Assembly (NCBI GenBank): GCA_964628055.1
Contig: CAZVNL010000037.1
Location: 1 to 21,296, forward strand
Direction of reading: 5' to 3'
Length of the DNA stretch: 21,296 nt
Source: CAZBEL01 sp964628055
GTDB taxonomy: Bacteria > Fidelibacterota > Marinisomatia > Marinisomatales > TCS56
Shown here: piece by piece, positions 7,693 to 14,814 of the stretch
Position numbering within the stretch: position 1 is the stretch's first letter
How the letters are laid out: every line of letters starts with the position of its first letter
Translations under genes and position numbers: made by a program
Notes under the pieces: generated by a model
Told to the model about the DNA's origin: nothing
Databases searched by the model: none
What the model saw: only the letters and a program-made list of their open reading frames with translations

Positions 7693-7908
7693 TTAACTGA
7701 AGAAATAGAAGATGAGCATGGCGACCACGAAGATAATCAGGGCCAGGATTCGCATGATCAAATTGCCCTGGCGATAGGGGTAAAATGATTGCTCGTTGGA
7801 CTCCCGTTCGGAGGTAAATTTCCTTCGGTTGTAAGCAATGAGTTTGATGCTAAAGATAAACAACCCCAGGAAAAACAATAGACCACCGATTATGGTTAAT
7901 AAATCCAT
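7693..7908 (-). CDS. Small two-helix membrane protein, unknown
   Basis: A 71-residue protein from ATG 7908 (TTG 7914 would add two residues). Two hydrophobic helices (about 2-25 and 47-70) flank a basic, polar loop with RRKFTSERESNEQSFYPYR. An AGG about eight bases before the ATG serves as a weak ribosome site. I do not recognise a family. It lies 126 bp upstream of the PhoH gene on the same strand and is divergent from the SDR gene, with 48 bp between the starts, so that short interval must hold the divergent start signals. Confidence 0.6.
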   Translation of the reverse strand: MDLLTIIGGLLFFLGLFIFSIKLIAYNRRKFTSERESNEQSFYPYRQGNLIMRILALIIFVVAMLIFYFFS

Positions 7909-7956
7909 AACCAAACCTAATGGGAATTCACGAATATCACAAGTAAGGGAGGGACG

Positions 7957-8838
7957 ATGTTTCAGGACGATTTATTAAAGGGAAAAACGATTATCATTAC
8001 CGGTGGTGGGACCGGTTTAGGGAAATCTATGGCCTGGCGTTTCGGGTCTTTGGGAGCTCAATTGGCGCTTGCCAGTCGAAAGCAGGAGGTCCTTGACCGA
8101 GCCGCGCAAGAGCTCCGTCAACAGGGGGTTTCCGTATTGGCTGTGGCCTGTGATGTGCGTAAACCCTCCGAGGTTCAGAATCTGGTGGCAGTGACGAAAA
8201 AAACGTTTGGCCGTATCGACGGGTTGGTAAATAATGCGGCGGGGAACTTTATCTGTCCTACGGACAAGCTGACCCCCGGGGGCTTCAAGGTAGTGGTTGA
8301 TATTGTGCTTAATGGGACTTTCAACTGCACACTGTTTATAGGTCGTGAAATGATTAAGGAAGGACGGGGAGTTATCCTTAATATGGTCACGACCTACGCC
8401 TGGACGGGTTCCGGATATGTGGTTCCCTCCGCGGCGGCGAAAGGAGGCGTTTTAGCCCTCACCCGCTCCCTGGCGGTGGAGTGGGCTCCCTATGGAATCC
8501 GTACCAACGCCATCGCCCCCGGTCCTTTTCCCACCCCTGGCGCCTGGTTGCGTTTGGTTCCTCCAGGGCTTAATTTCGCAGAAAAAATGAAACAGCGGAT
8601 TCCCTTGAAGAGGTTTGGTCAACATGAGGAATTGGCCAATTTAGCCGCCTATCTAATGAGTGATTACTCCGGCTACATTAATGGCGAGGTAGTCACCATT
8701 GATGGGGGAGAGTGGCTTCAGGGGGCGGGGGAATTCAATGGACTTCGCCAACTACCCGATGAAGTTTGGGAACGGATGTTGGATCGTAAATCGAATAAAT
8801 TAGGTACTCCAGAAGAAGGGAAAGGTGAAGCATCATGA
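7957..8838 (+). CDS. SDR family oxidoreductase resembling 2,4-dienoyl-CoA reductase (DECR1 type)
   Basis: A 293-residue Rossmann-fold reductase. NADP(H) site TGGGTGLG (15-22), NNAAGNF after the fourth strand, and a strong resemblance to mitochondrial DECR1 along the length: SLGAQLALASRK, DIVLNGT, TTYAWTGSGYVVPSAAAKGG, WAPYGIRTNAIAPGP and EFNGLR near the end. As in DECR1, the usual Y-x-x-x-K pair is replaced: the Tyr lies earlier (TTYA) and a Ser sits four residues before the Lys (PSAAAK). The expected reaction is NADPH-dependent reduction of 2,4-dienoyl-CoA to 3-enoyl-CoA in breakdown of unsaturated fatty acids. Ribosome site GGGAGGG just upstream of ATG 7957. Stop overlaps the next start (ATGA). 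The fatty-acid context is not confirmed by neighbours. Confidence 0.85.
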   Translation: MFQDDLLKGKTIIITGGGTGLGKSMAWRFGSLGAQLALASRKQEVLDRAAQELRQQGVSVLAVACDVRKPSEVQNLVAVTKKTFGRIDGLVNNAAGNFICPTDKLTPGGFKVVVDIVLNGTFNCTLFIGREMIKEGRGVILNMVTTYAWTGSGYVVPSAAAKGGVLALTRSLAVEWAPYGIRTNAIAPGPFPTPGAWLRLVPPGLNFAEKMKQRIPLKRFGQHEELANLAAYLMSDYSGYINGEVVTIDGGEWLQGAGEFNGLRQLPDEVWERMLDRKSNKLGTPEEGKGEAS

Positions 8839-9296
8839 AACAGCGCTGCCCCATGATATTCATTTACTTTTCCTGGCTGGTCTTTCTGGGCGGTCTCATA
8901 TCCCTGGTAGTATTACAGGGAATACTAATTATGATCCTGTGGCTTTTGTGGTTCCCATTGGTGATGTGGTTGTACATCAAATATTTTCCTCGCCTGTCTC
9001 GCTATTTGGGTTATGGCAGTGTACAAGATGAAATTGGAGTACTCCTCGGTAAGTCGGTAGCAAAGGTTACGTTATACACGGCTCTGGGGTGTCCTTTCTG
9101 CCCGCTGGTGGAGCGCCGATTGCGGGCGTTACAAAAGGAGCTGGGTTTCACCCTGGAAAAGATCGACGTGACGGCCAAACCTGGCTTGTTGATGAAAAAG
9201 AAGATTCAGGCCGTTCCGGTAGTGGAGATTGGCAAATATACTTTGGTGGGACATGCCACCACCAAACAGTTACGGGAACTGCTATCTTCGGCCTAA
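8835..9296 (+). CDS. Membrane-anchored thioredoxin/glutaredoxin-fold protein with CPFC motif
   Basis: A 153-residue protein with an N-terminal hydrophobic region forming two membrane helices (about 6-28 and 30-50) and a soluble thioredoxin-like domain (about 76-152). The redox motif is CPFC (86-89) at the start of the first helix and the cis-Pro loop is AVPVVEIG (Pro128), both as in glutaredoxin-like proteins. TLEKIDVTAKPGLLMKKKI matches the second strand and helix of NrdH/glutaredoxin-like domains. The start overlaps the SDR stop (ATGA), with AAAGGTGAAG as ribosome site. Which side of the membrane the redox domain faces is not decided; the basic PRLSR stretch after the helices suggests cytoplasmic. 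Substrate unknown. Confidence 0.75.
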   Translation: MKQRCPMIFIYFSWLVFLGGLISLVVLQGILIMILWLLWFPLVMWLYIKYFPRLSRYLGYGSVQDEIGVLLGKSVAKVTLYTALGCPFCPLVERRLRALQKELGFTLEKIDVTAKPGLLMKKKIQAVPVVEIGKYTLVGHATTKQLRELLSSA

Positions 9297-9356
9297 AAGG
9301 TTACCAAGCTAATACCTTTACGAAACCTCCGAAGTTTATAAAACGCCCCCAAGAGT

Positions 9357-12020
9357 CTATTGGCCAAACCAGTAGGTGAGTTTTATCGCCAGGAGATCGT
9401 CGCTGGCGGATTTGAACAGATCTTTGAGGTCACGCCAGACTTTGAATTCCCCCGGGTGATTGAAATTGGTGCTGTTGTGAGTCCATACTAAGTACAGGGT
9501 TGATCCGGGTTTGAATTCCCAGCGTAAGACCACATTCCCGACCAGGGCCTTATAATTGAAATCCGGGTTCCCGATGGTGAAGACGTCAGTGGTATCGCCC
9601 CCGGTAGGATCCAAGAGGTACCTGTTCGTGCTGGCATCATAAAAAAGGGAAGTTTCGTCTTTACCATAGATAAAAAACGAGTAGGATTTAGGCCGCTGGA
9701 ATTCCTTGAATTCCGAATAGGCGCCCACGGCAATGAACGGCTGGAAATAGGATTGGATGGAGAGGGTGGGGGTTAAGGTGTAATCGATACGGATATCGGT
9801 GGAGATGACTTGTTGATCCAACGTTCCCAGGAGATAGCGTTTACCGTACATAATGGTGTTATTGGTATCGGTAAGGGTAGTGATGTATTGGTCGATACTA
9901 TGGCTCACGGAAAAATTGGGGTTAAAAGTAAGTCGCAGCCTCGTTCCGGCTTGGATATTGATCCAGGCACCCACGCTTCTCCGCTTACCTCCCTTTTCGC
10001 TGTCCCCTCCCTCGGCATTGGCTCCCCCAATGACCTTTTTCCGGCTGTCCGAAGAAAAACCAAGGTTCATAAACTTTCCCTCAGGGGAAATGACCATGGG
10101 ACCCCCACGGAGAATGGTATCGCTGAACGTTCGTGGTCCCCAACCACTGAAGCCGTTGATACTCCAGTAATTTAAAAACTGGGCGTAGCCAAAAAGGAAG
10201 TACATTTCATTGATTTTCACCCCGCCGAAGTTATGGTTACTGGCATAGGCGGCATTAAGCCCAGCATTGCGAAAAATTTTACCAGGGTCGTACCATTTAT
10301 ATCCTAATACTAAGTGTTTATTAAGCTTGTCAGTCCCGAAGGTTAATCCCAGGTCATTACTCTCAAAGCCAGGGGAAATGATCCCAAGGCCGGCATTGAA
10401 GGTGACGTGCCCGGTTTCTCTATTCAGAATAAGTCGACTGGCGTAGCCGTTTAGTTGGGTCCGATTTGTGTCTAACGTGACGTGGTCAGCGTCGGGGCGT
10501 TGGAAGTAATGGCTCGAGTTCTGTTGAAGAGCGGTAAGGCGGGTTTTGCTTCCCTTCACTTCCGAATAACCCCACCAGCCCGCCAGGACCCAGTCCTTAT
10601 CCTTATTTAGAAAGGTCCACGTGTCGACTCCCGCTGTGAGGGCTTCTTTATTGAGGATATTGGTTAGGCTGTTGTCGTCAAAGAAGCGGTAGACGTAGCT
10701 GCCAATGATGCCGATACCCTGGCGACCTTCGTGGAATTCCTTCTGTAATCGCAGGAGATTGTAGGAGGTAAGGGGTTCGACCTCCTGGCGGTAGTAATTG
10801 GCGTCCCCATCGAGTACTTCGGCATATTCCCGGTCGGTAAGGGCCGTGAACCCGCCCAGAGACCATTGTCCTTTCAATTTCCCGCTAAGTTTAGCGGCCC
10901 CTAAGATGGATGTTGCGGTGGGTTCCTTGACCCATTTTCCATCGGCATAACCCTGGGGAGGACGGCCGACACGCCGACTGTAAAAGAAGGAAGGTTCGGA
11001 AAAATTGAATCCCCAGCGACTGGAAGGACCCCCTTCACCGAAAGCAAAAATGCCTGACCCTTCAATAAAAAAGGGTCGTTTTTCGCTATAAAAGGTTTCG
11101 TAAGCGCTGAGGTTAATCACCGACGGATCAACCTCTACCTGACCGAAATCAGGATTGAAGGTGGCATCAATAGTTAAATTGTTGCCGATCCCTAATTTTA
11201 CATCCGTTCCTATACCAACCTTAGTATCCTGGCCGCCGTAAAACGGATTGTCGCCCGAGGAAGGTAGGCGTCCGTAGCCGGTGGAGATGTAGGGAATAAA
11301 CTCTACCCGCTTGGGGGGTTCTATATCGCGGATACCATAAAGCGTAGCAAAATGTGAAACGATGCCCGTGGATCCACGCGGTATGTAGGTGTAGAGGCTA
11401 TGTTCTTTTTTCCGTTGGATCACCCGACCAAACTCGATGCCCATGATATTTTCCGACTGGCGGGTAAACCGTAGCTGAGAGAAGGGAATCCGCATTTCCA
11501 CCGTCCAGTCCTGTTCGTTGATCTGACTACGCCCGTCCCATACGCCGTCCCAATTGTCGTCGACTTGACTGTCATTGGCGATTGTTCCATCGCTAATGGT
11601 ACCCACCGGATTGATGGTAAAGAAATATCCCGAGCGCTTGTCGTAGTAGGAGTCAATGGCTACCTGGAATTGGTCGGAGTCCTCGTCCCGGTCCCGGCGT
11701 CCTAAATGGCCAATGATAGAGTCGGGACGACTGTCCCATAAGCGCGCCCCGATGTAGAGGGCGTCGTCTTCATACCCAATCCAGACTTCTGTCTTTTCCG
11801 AAGCCAGCTGCCCATTATCGGGATCAAGCTGGATGAAGATGGTACAAGGCGGGGTAGTATAAAAGACCTCCTGTAGGTTACCGTCGATTTGGATGGGTTT
11901 GCTTAAACGAATAGCGGAAACGTCCCGCTGACGGTAGTCTTCCGGATTGAATTCTTCCGTGGCCATTCCCAGGGTGAAAGCAACGGGAAGCCATAAAAAG
12001 AGAAAATAGATATTTGCCAT
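9357..12020 (-). CDS. DUF5916/CBM9-like outer-membrane beta-barrel protein
   Basis: An 887-residue exported protein: signal peptide (about 1-20), a CBM9-like N-terminal domain (about 25-215: IDGNLQE, VWIGYEDDALYIGARLWDS, DDNWDGVWDG, WTVEMRIPFSQLRF), then a long region of alternating aromatic strands consistent with an outer-membrane barrel, including the typical PDFGQVEVDPSVINLSAYE and EKRPFFIEGSGIFAFG. This is the usual DUF5916 architecture of FCB bacteria; substrate and function are unknown. The open frame extends 57 codons further upstream, but ATG 12020 has AAGGA nine bases before it and directly begins a signal peptide, so I chose it. It converges with the thioredoxin-like gene, 60 bp apart, and appears monocistronic. 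Confidence 0.85.
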   Translation of the reverse strand: MANIYFLFLWLPVAFTLGMATEEFNPEDYRQRDVSAIRLSKPIQIDGNLQEVFYTTPPCTIFIQLDPDNGQLASEKTEVWIGYEDDALYIGARLWDSRPDSIIGHLGRRDRDEDSDQFQVAIDSYYDKRSGYFFTINPVGTISDGTIANDSQVDDNWDGVWDGRSQINEQDWTVEMRIPFSQLRFTRQSENIMGIEFGRVIQRKKEHSLYTYIPRGSTGIVSHFATLYGIRDIEPPKRVEFIPYISTGYGRLPSSGDNPFYGGQDTKVGIGTDVKLGIGNNLTIDATFNPDFGQVEVDPSVINLSAYETFYSEKRPFFIEGSGIFAFGEGGPSSRWGFNFSEPSFFYSRRVGRPPQGYADGKWVKEPTATSILGAAKLSGKLKGQWSLGGFTALTDREYAEVLDGDANYYRQEVEPLTSYNLLRLQKEFHEGRQGIGIIGSYVYRFFDDNSLTNILNKEALTAGVDTWTFLNKDKDWVLAGWWGYSEVKGSKTRLTALQQNSSHYFQRPDADHVTLDTNRTQLNGYASRLILNRETGHVTFNAGLGIISPGFESNDLGLTFGTDKLNKHLVLGYKWYDPGKIFRNAGLNAAYASNHNFGGVKINEMYFLFGYAQFLNYWSINGFSGWGPRTFSDTILRGGPMVISPEGKFMNLGFSSDSRKKVIGGANAEGGDSEKGGKRRSVGAWINIQAGTRLRLTFNPNFSVSHSIDQYITTLTDTNNTIMYGKRYLLGTLDQQVISTDIRIDYTLTPTLSIQSYFQPFIAVGAYSEFKEFQRPKSYSFFIYGKDETSLFYDASTNRYLLDPTGGDTTDVFTIGNPDFNYKALVGNVVLRWEFKPGSTLYLVWTHNSTNFNHPGEFKVWRDLKDLFKSASDDLLAIKLTYWFGQ

Positions 12021-12304
12021 ATACTTTAATCCTTGTTTAAAGCGGATTTTAGACGAGAATTTTAAAACAGAGTAGCCGACGTTGTTCAACGGGCAGATGT
12101 GCCGTGGGTAATTGGTCATTCTCTTTAGATCGGTGTTTCGTTCTCTACGGGATAGAGAGATAATAGGGAAATTATTATTTGATTGGCTCATGAGCTCTAT
12201 TGCGTTGCGGAGGTTGTTCTATGGTTTAAAAGAGTTTTTAGACCATTTATTACGGCAGTTGGTTGTCATTTTTTTCAGAGTAAATAGGTACGGGATTATT
12301 GGGA
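12021..12304. other. Intergenic region upstream of the DUF5916 gene
   Basis: A 284-bp AT-rich interval between the small membrane protein stop and the DUF5916 start. Open frames cross it on both strands (73 codons on the plus strand; the N-terminal extension of the DUF5916 frame on the minus strand), but neither has a good ribosome site or a sensible protein. It should hold the DUF5916 promoter and the end of the preceding operon; I could not fix a promoter or a terminator hairpin by eye. Confidence 0.4.
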
Positions 12305-12568
12305 TTAAAAAAGGGTTTTTAGCCAGTTTGTGACTAATTCACCAAGTAATTTGTAAATAATGATGGTATAGGGAATGGCAACGGCGAAGAATTTAAAGGG
12401 GCTGGTCCGGAATTCTTTCGCATAGGGGTTTCCTTTTTGAGCGAGTTCCACGAAGTGCCGAAAGGCCACCATGGTTACATGCGCTAAGAAACCGGAAAAG
12501 GCAAAAAACACCAGTATGACCAGATGGTCTAAAAGGGTCAGTGAGTTTAGCCATTCACCCAGGGTCAT
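12305..12568 (-). CDS. Small membrane protein, unknown
   Basis: An 87-residue protein with two hydrophobic helices (about 14-36 and 58-80) and a polar loop containing FRHFVELAQKGNPYAKEFRT. Its ATG overlaps the ROK kinase stop by four bases (12565-12568), so it is the last gene of a tightly overlapping operon with the kinase and the Nudix hydrolase. I do not recognise a family and the sequence does not suggest a specific activity. Confidence 0.65.
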   Translation of the reverse strand: MTLGEWLNSLTLLDHLVILVFFAFSGFLAHVTMVAFRHFVELAQKGNPYAKEFRTSPFKFFAVAIPYTIIIYKLLGELVTNWLKTLF

Positions 12569-13458
12569 GTAGTTTCCTCCAACAGGGCAGCGCCAAAAAC
12601 GCCCCCTGAATCGCCCAACTCATTCTTCAGGATAGGAGTGTCTACCTGGGAGCTGAAAACATGGCGGTATACTGTTTTAATCCCTTCGTTGTAGAGAAAG
12701 GGGATGTTGGAAACCCCACCTCCCAGTACGATGAGATCCGGGTCTAAAATGTCGATCACGTTCGCCAGAGCCATGCCCAAATTGGTTAAAAATTCTGTTT
12801 TCCAGGCCAGGGCTTGGGCGGTATCCTGGTAGGTCAGTCTATCAATGATCTCCGGTAGAGGTTGGGCCTGGCCCGTCTTTTTCTTCCAGGATCGTTCTAG
12901 GGCGGGCCCGCTGATGTAGGTTTCCACACAACCCTTGCGACCGCAGTAACAGTCCCTCCCGTTGGGATAGAGCGTGTGATGTCCCCACTCTCCGGCAATG
13001 TTGAGATGGCCGTGATGGATCTGGCCGTTGATGACAATGCCCCCGCCGACGCCCGTGCCCAAAATAACACCGAATACGACTGCTTTCCCTTTTGCGGCCC
13101 CCAATTTGGCTTCGGCTAAGGCGAAACAATTGGCATCGTTATCCATGGCCACAGACTGCCCCACGGCTTGCTCCAGATCGTCCCAAAGGGGTTGGCCAAT
13201 CAGGCAAAGGGTATTGCTGTTTTTTAAGCGATTGGTGTTCGGGTCAATGGCGCCGGGGGTGCAGATACCGATGGTGACCTTTTCCGGGCCTGCATGACCC
13301 TGAAGTTCGGTGATTAAATCCACGATGCGGCCAAGAATTGCTCGGTACCCCTGGGAGCGTCGCGTGGGTACCCGTTTCCGCACAATCACCTTGTGTTCAT
13401 CGTCAAGGAGAACCCCTTCGATCTTGGTTCCACCTAAATCGATGCCAATCCTATACAT
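12565..13458 (-). CDS. ROK family sugar kinase, closest in pattern to Mak fructokinase/mannokinase
   Basis: A 297-residue ROK kinase. ATP-binding DLGGTKIE (7-14), the sugar-binding and catalytic DNDAN (106-110, Asp108 as base), the phosphate loop ILGTGVGGG (132-140) and the ROK zinc site GEWGHH (157-161) with CYCGRKGC (170-177). The run AGEWGHHTL, ETYISG, NILDPD-like VIDILDPDLIVLGGG and GDSGGVFGAA matches E. coli Mak closely, so phosphorylation of fructose, mannose or a related hexose by ATP is likely; specificity cannot be read from sequence. ROK repressors have an N-terminal HTH, which is absent here. It overlaps the Nudix gene by eight bases and the downstream membrane protein by four. Confidence 0.88.
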   Translation of the reverse strand: MYRIGIDLGGTKIEGVLLDDEHKVIVRKRVPTRRSQGYRAILGRIVDLITELQGHAGPEKVTIGICTPGAIDPNTNRLKNSNTLCLIGQPLWDDLEQAVGQSVAMDNDANCFALAEAKLGAAKGKAVVFGVILGTGVGGGIVINGQIHHGHLNIAGEWGHHTLYPNGRDCYCGRKGCVETYISGPALERSWKKKTGQAQPLPEIIDRLTYQDTAQALAWKTEFLTNLGMALANVIDILDPDLIVLGGGVSNIPFLYNEGIKTVYRHVFSSQVDTPILKNELGDSGGVFGAALLEETT

Positions 13459-14083
13459 AGGGTATTTTTTTCAGCACGGTTTTGAACTCTGATAGAATCA
13501 TTGACGTGGCTCCCCAAACTTGGTATAGTCCCAATTGGAAATAGGGCACCTCTACTTTTATTCCGTTGATCCTACGGATCGCAGAGCACTGATTCTGGTC
13601 GCCAATCAATTCTTTAACAGAAGCTGAAAATAGGATGTCAACTTCTCGGGAATGGGGAGTGACCGGAGGGTTTTGTTGCACCGCCCCAACGAAAGGGTGG
13701 ATTAGGTAACCCGTTACGGGGACGAATAGCGGCGTGAGAGGGCCCAGGAGGGTGACGGTCTCCGGGGCCACCCCGATTTCTTCCTGGGTTTCGCGCAGGG
13801 CTGTTTCATAGAGTCGCTCTCCCGGCTCCCAGCGTCCGCCGGGGAGGGAAATTTGACCTTTATGATGCTCCACTTCTTGGGTCCGTTTAGTTAAAAAGAA
13901 ATGTATCTCGTTGGAGTGTGGAAAAAGCAATAGGAGCACGGCTGAAGGGATAGCCCGCTCCCGAGGGAGGGGTGTGTAGAGTTTCTCCCGACCCGGAATG
14001 AGCATTTGATCCTGGGCCGCTCTGCCAGGTAAGGGGGCCTTTAAAACCTGTTTCAACTGGTGAAAAAATAACTGACTTTCCAT
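13451..14083 (-). CDS. Nudix hydrolase, CoA pyrophosphatase type (NudL-like)
   Basis: A 210-residue Nudix protein. The Nudix box is complete: GRWEPGERLYETALRETQEE followed by IGV (residues about 83-105), with the metal-binding Glu residues in place. Before it lies FLTKRTQEVEHHKGQISLPG, which fits the NuCoA signature (L-L-T-K-R-x-x-x-x-x-x-H-x-G-Q-x-x-x-P-G-G) of CoA pyrophosphohydrolases such as NudL and Nudt7, which split CoA or oxidised CoA into adenosine 3',5'-bisphosphate and phosphopantetheine. I prefer ATG 14083; a TTG at 14107 would add eight residues and reach into the divergent promoter region. It is the first gene of the Nudix-ROK-membrane protein operon and ends with TAG. Confidence 0.88.
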   Translation of the reverse strand: MESQLFFHQLKQVLKAPLPGRAAQDQMLIPGREKLYTPLPRERAIPSAVLLLLFPHSNEIHFFLTKRTQEVEHHKGQISLPGGRWEPGERLYETALRETQEEIGVAPETVTLLGPLTPLFVPVTGYLIHPFVGAVQQNPPVTPHSREVDILFSASVKELIGDQNQCSAIRRINGIKVEVPYFQLGLYQVWGATSMILSEFKTVLKKIPYV

Positions 14084-14156
14084 TCTGGTGAAAATTTTCT
14101 GGCTCAAAACTTATCGCTTTTTTCCCATATCTGCTTCATATTTACATTCACTTACC
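14084..14156. promoter_or_regulatory. Divergent promoter interval between Nudix and HAD genes
   Basis: This 73-bp AT-rich gap separates the two divergent starts and must carry start signals for the Nudix operon (minus) and the HAD gene (plus). No confident -35/-10 pair or Shine-Dalgarno could be assigned on either side; the HAD start in particular has no GA-rich site before it, so its transcript may be leaderless or nearly so. Confidence 0.35.
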
Positions 14157-14810
14157 ATGTGGAAACATATTATCTGGGACTGGAACGGCACTTTGTTGGA
14201 CGATAACTGGTTGTCCGTGGAGGCGATGAATATATTATTAGCCCGCCGGCAACTACCCTTGCTCACTCTAGATAAGTACGTAAGAATATTTACCTTTCCG
14301 GTGAGTGACTACTACCAACGGCTGGGATTTGATTTCGATAGTGAACCTTTTACCGTTTCCGGCACAGAATTTATTGAAGAATACAATTTACGGGCCTTTG
14401 AACCTAAACTGCACCCCTCGGTCCGGGAGACCATCTTTTGGTTAAAGGAGCGGGGCGTGTCACACTCCATCCTATCCGCCAGTGGCCAGGAAATTCTGGA
14501 TCAACTCGTTGATTATCACAACTTAACGTCACTGTTCATTGGTGTTGTAGGTCAAAAAGACCACTACGCCAGGGGGAAGACCGACGCTGGTAGGGCTTGG
14601 TTGAGACAGTTATCCTACCAACCGGGGGAGATCCTTTTTGTGGGGGACACCATTCACGATCGGGAGGTGGCTCGAGCCCTGGGAGTCGAATGCGCCCTGG
14701 TAGCTTGTGGACACAACAATTACGAACGCTTACAGGACGAGGGAGGCCCTGTATTCAATGACATTACGGCGTTGCGAACCTGGCTTTATAAGCTCGTTGA
14801 AAAGGGTTAA
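14157..14810 (+). CDS. HAD family hydrolase (phosphatase-like)
   Basis: A 217-residue HAD-superfamily protein. Motif I is IIWDWNGTLLDDN with nucleophile Asp8; the second position, usually Asp, is Asn10. Motif II is SILSAS (Ser107), motif III a Lys in VVGQKDHYARGK (Lys134 or 141), motif IV FVGDTIHD (Asp164, Asp168). The helical cap sits between motifs I and II (about 15-85), as in phosphoglycolate phosphatase-like proteins. A phosphomonoesterase role is likely; substrate unknown. A GTG at 14088 would extend it by 23 residues, but ATG 14157 places motif I in its normal position. It converges on the M14 peptidase with a four-base gap between stops. Confidence 0.82.
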   Translation: MWKHIIWDWNGTLLDDNWLSVEAMNILLARRQLPLLTLDKYVRIFTFPVSDYYQRLGFDFDSEPFTVSGTEFIEEYNLRAFEPKLHPSVRETIFWLKERGVSHSILSASGQEILDQLVDYHNLTSLFIGVVGQKDHYARGKTDAGRAWLRQLSYQPGEILFVGDTIHDREVARALGVECALVACGHNNYERLQDEGGPVFNDITALRTWLYKLVEKG

Positions 14811-14814
14811 AGTT

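Noticed and set aside
12021..12191. 57-codon N-terminal extension of the DUF5916 reading frame
   Set aside because: It is rich in Arg and Asn without a family match, and the internal ATG at 12020 has a good ribosome site and directly starts a signal peptide.
12112..12333. 73-codon plus-strand ORF in the DUF5916 upstream region
   Set aside because: Starts without a ribosome site, runs into the antisense of the small membrane protein gene and looks like AT-rich noise.
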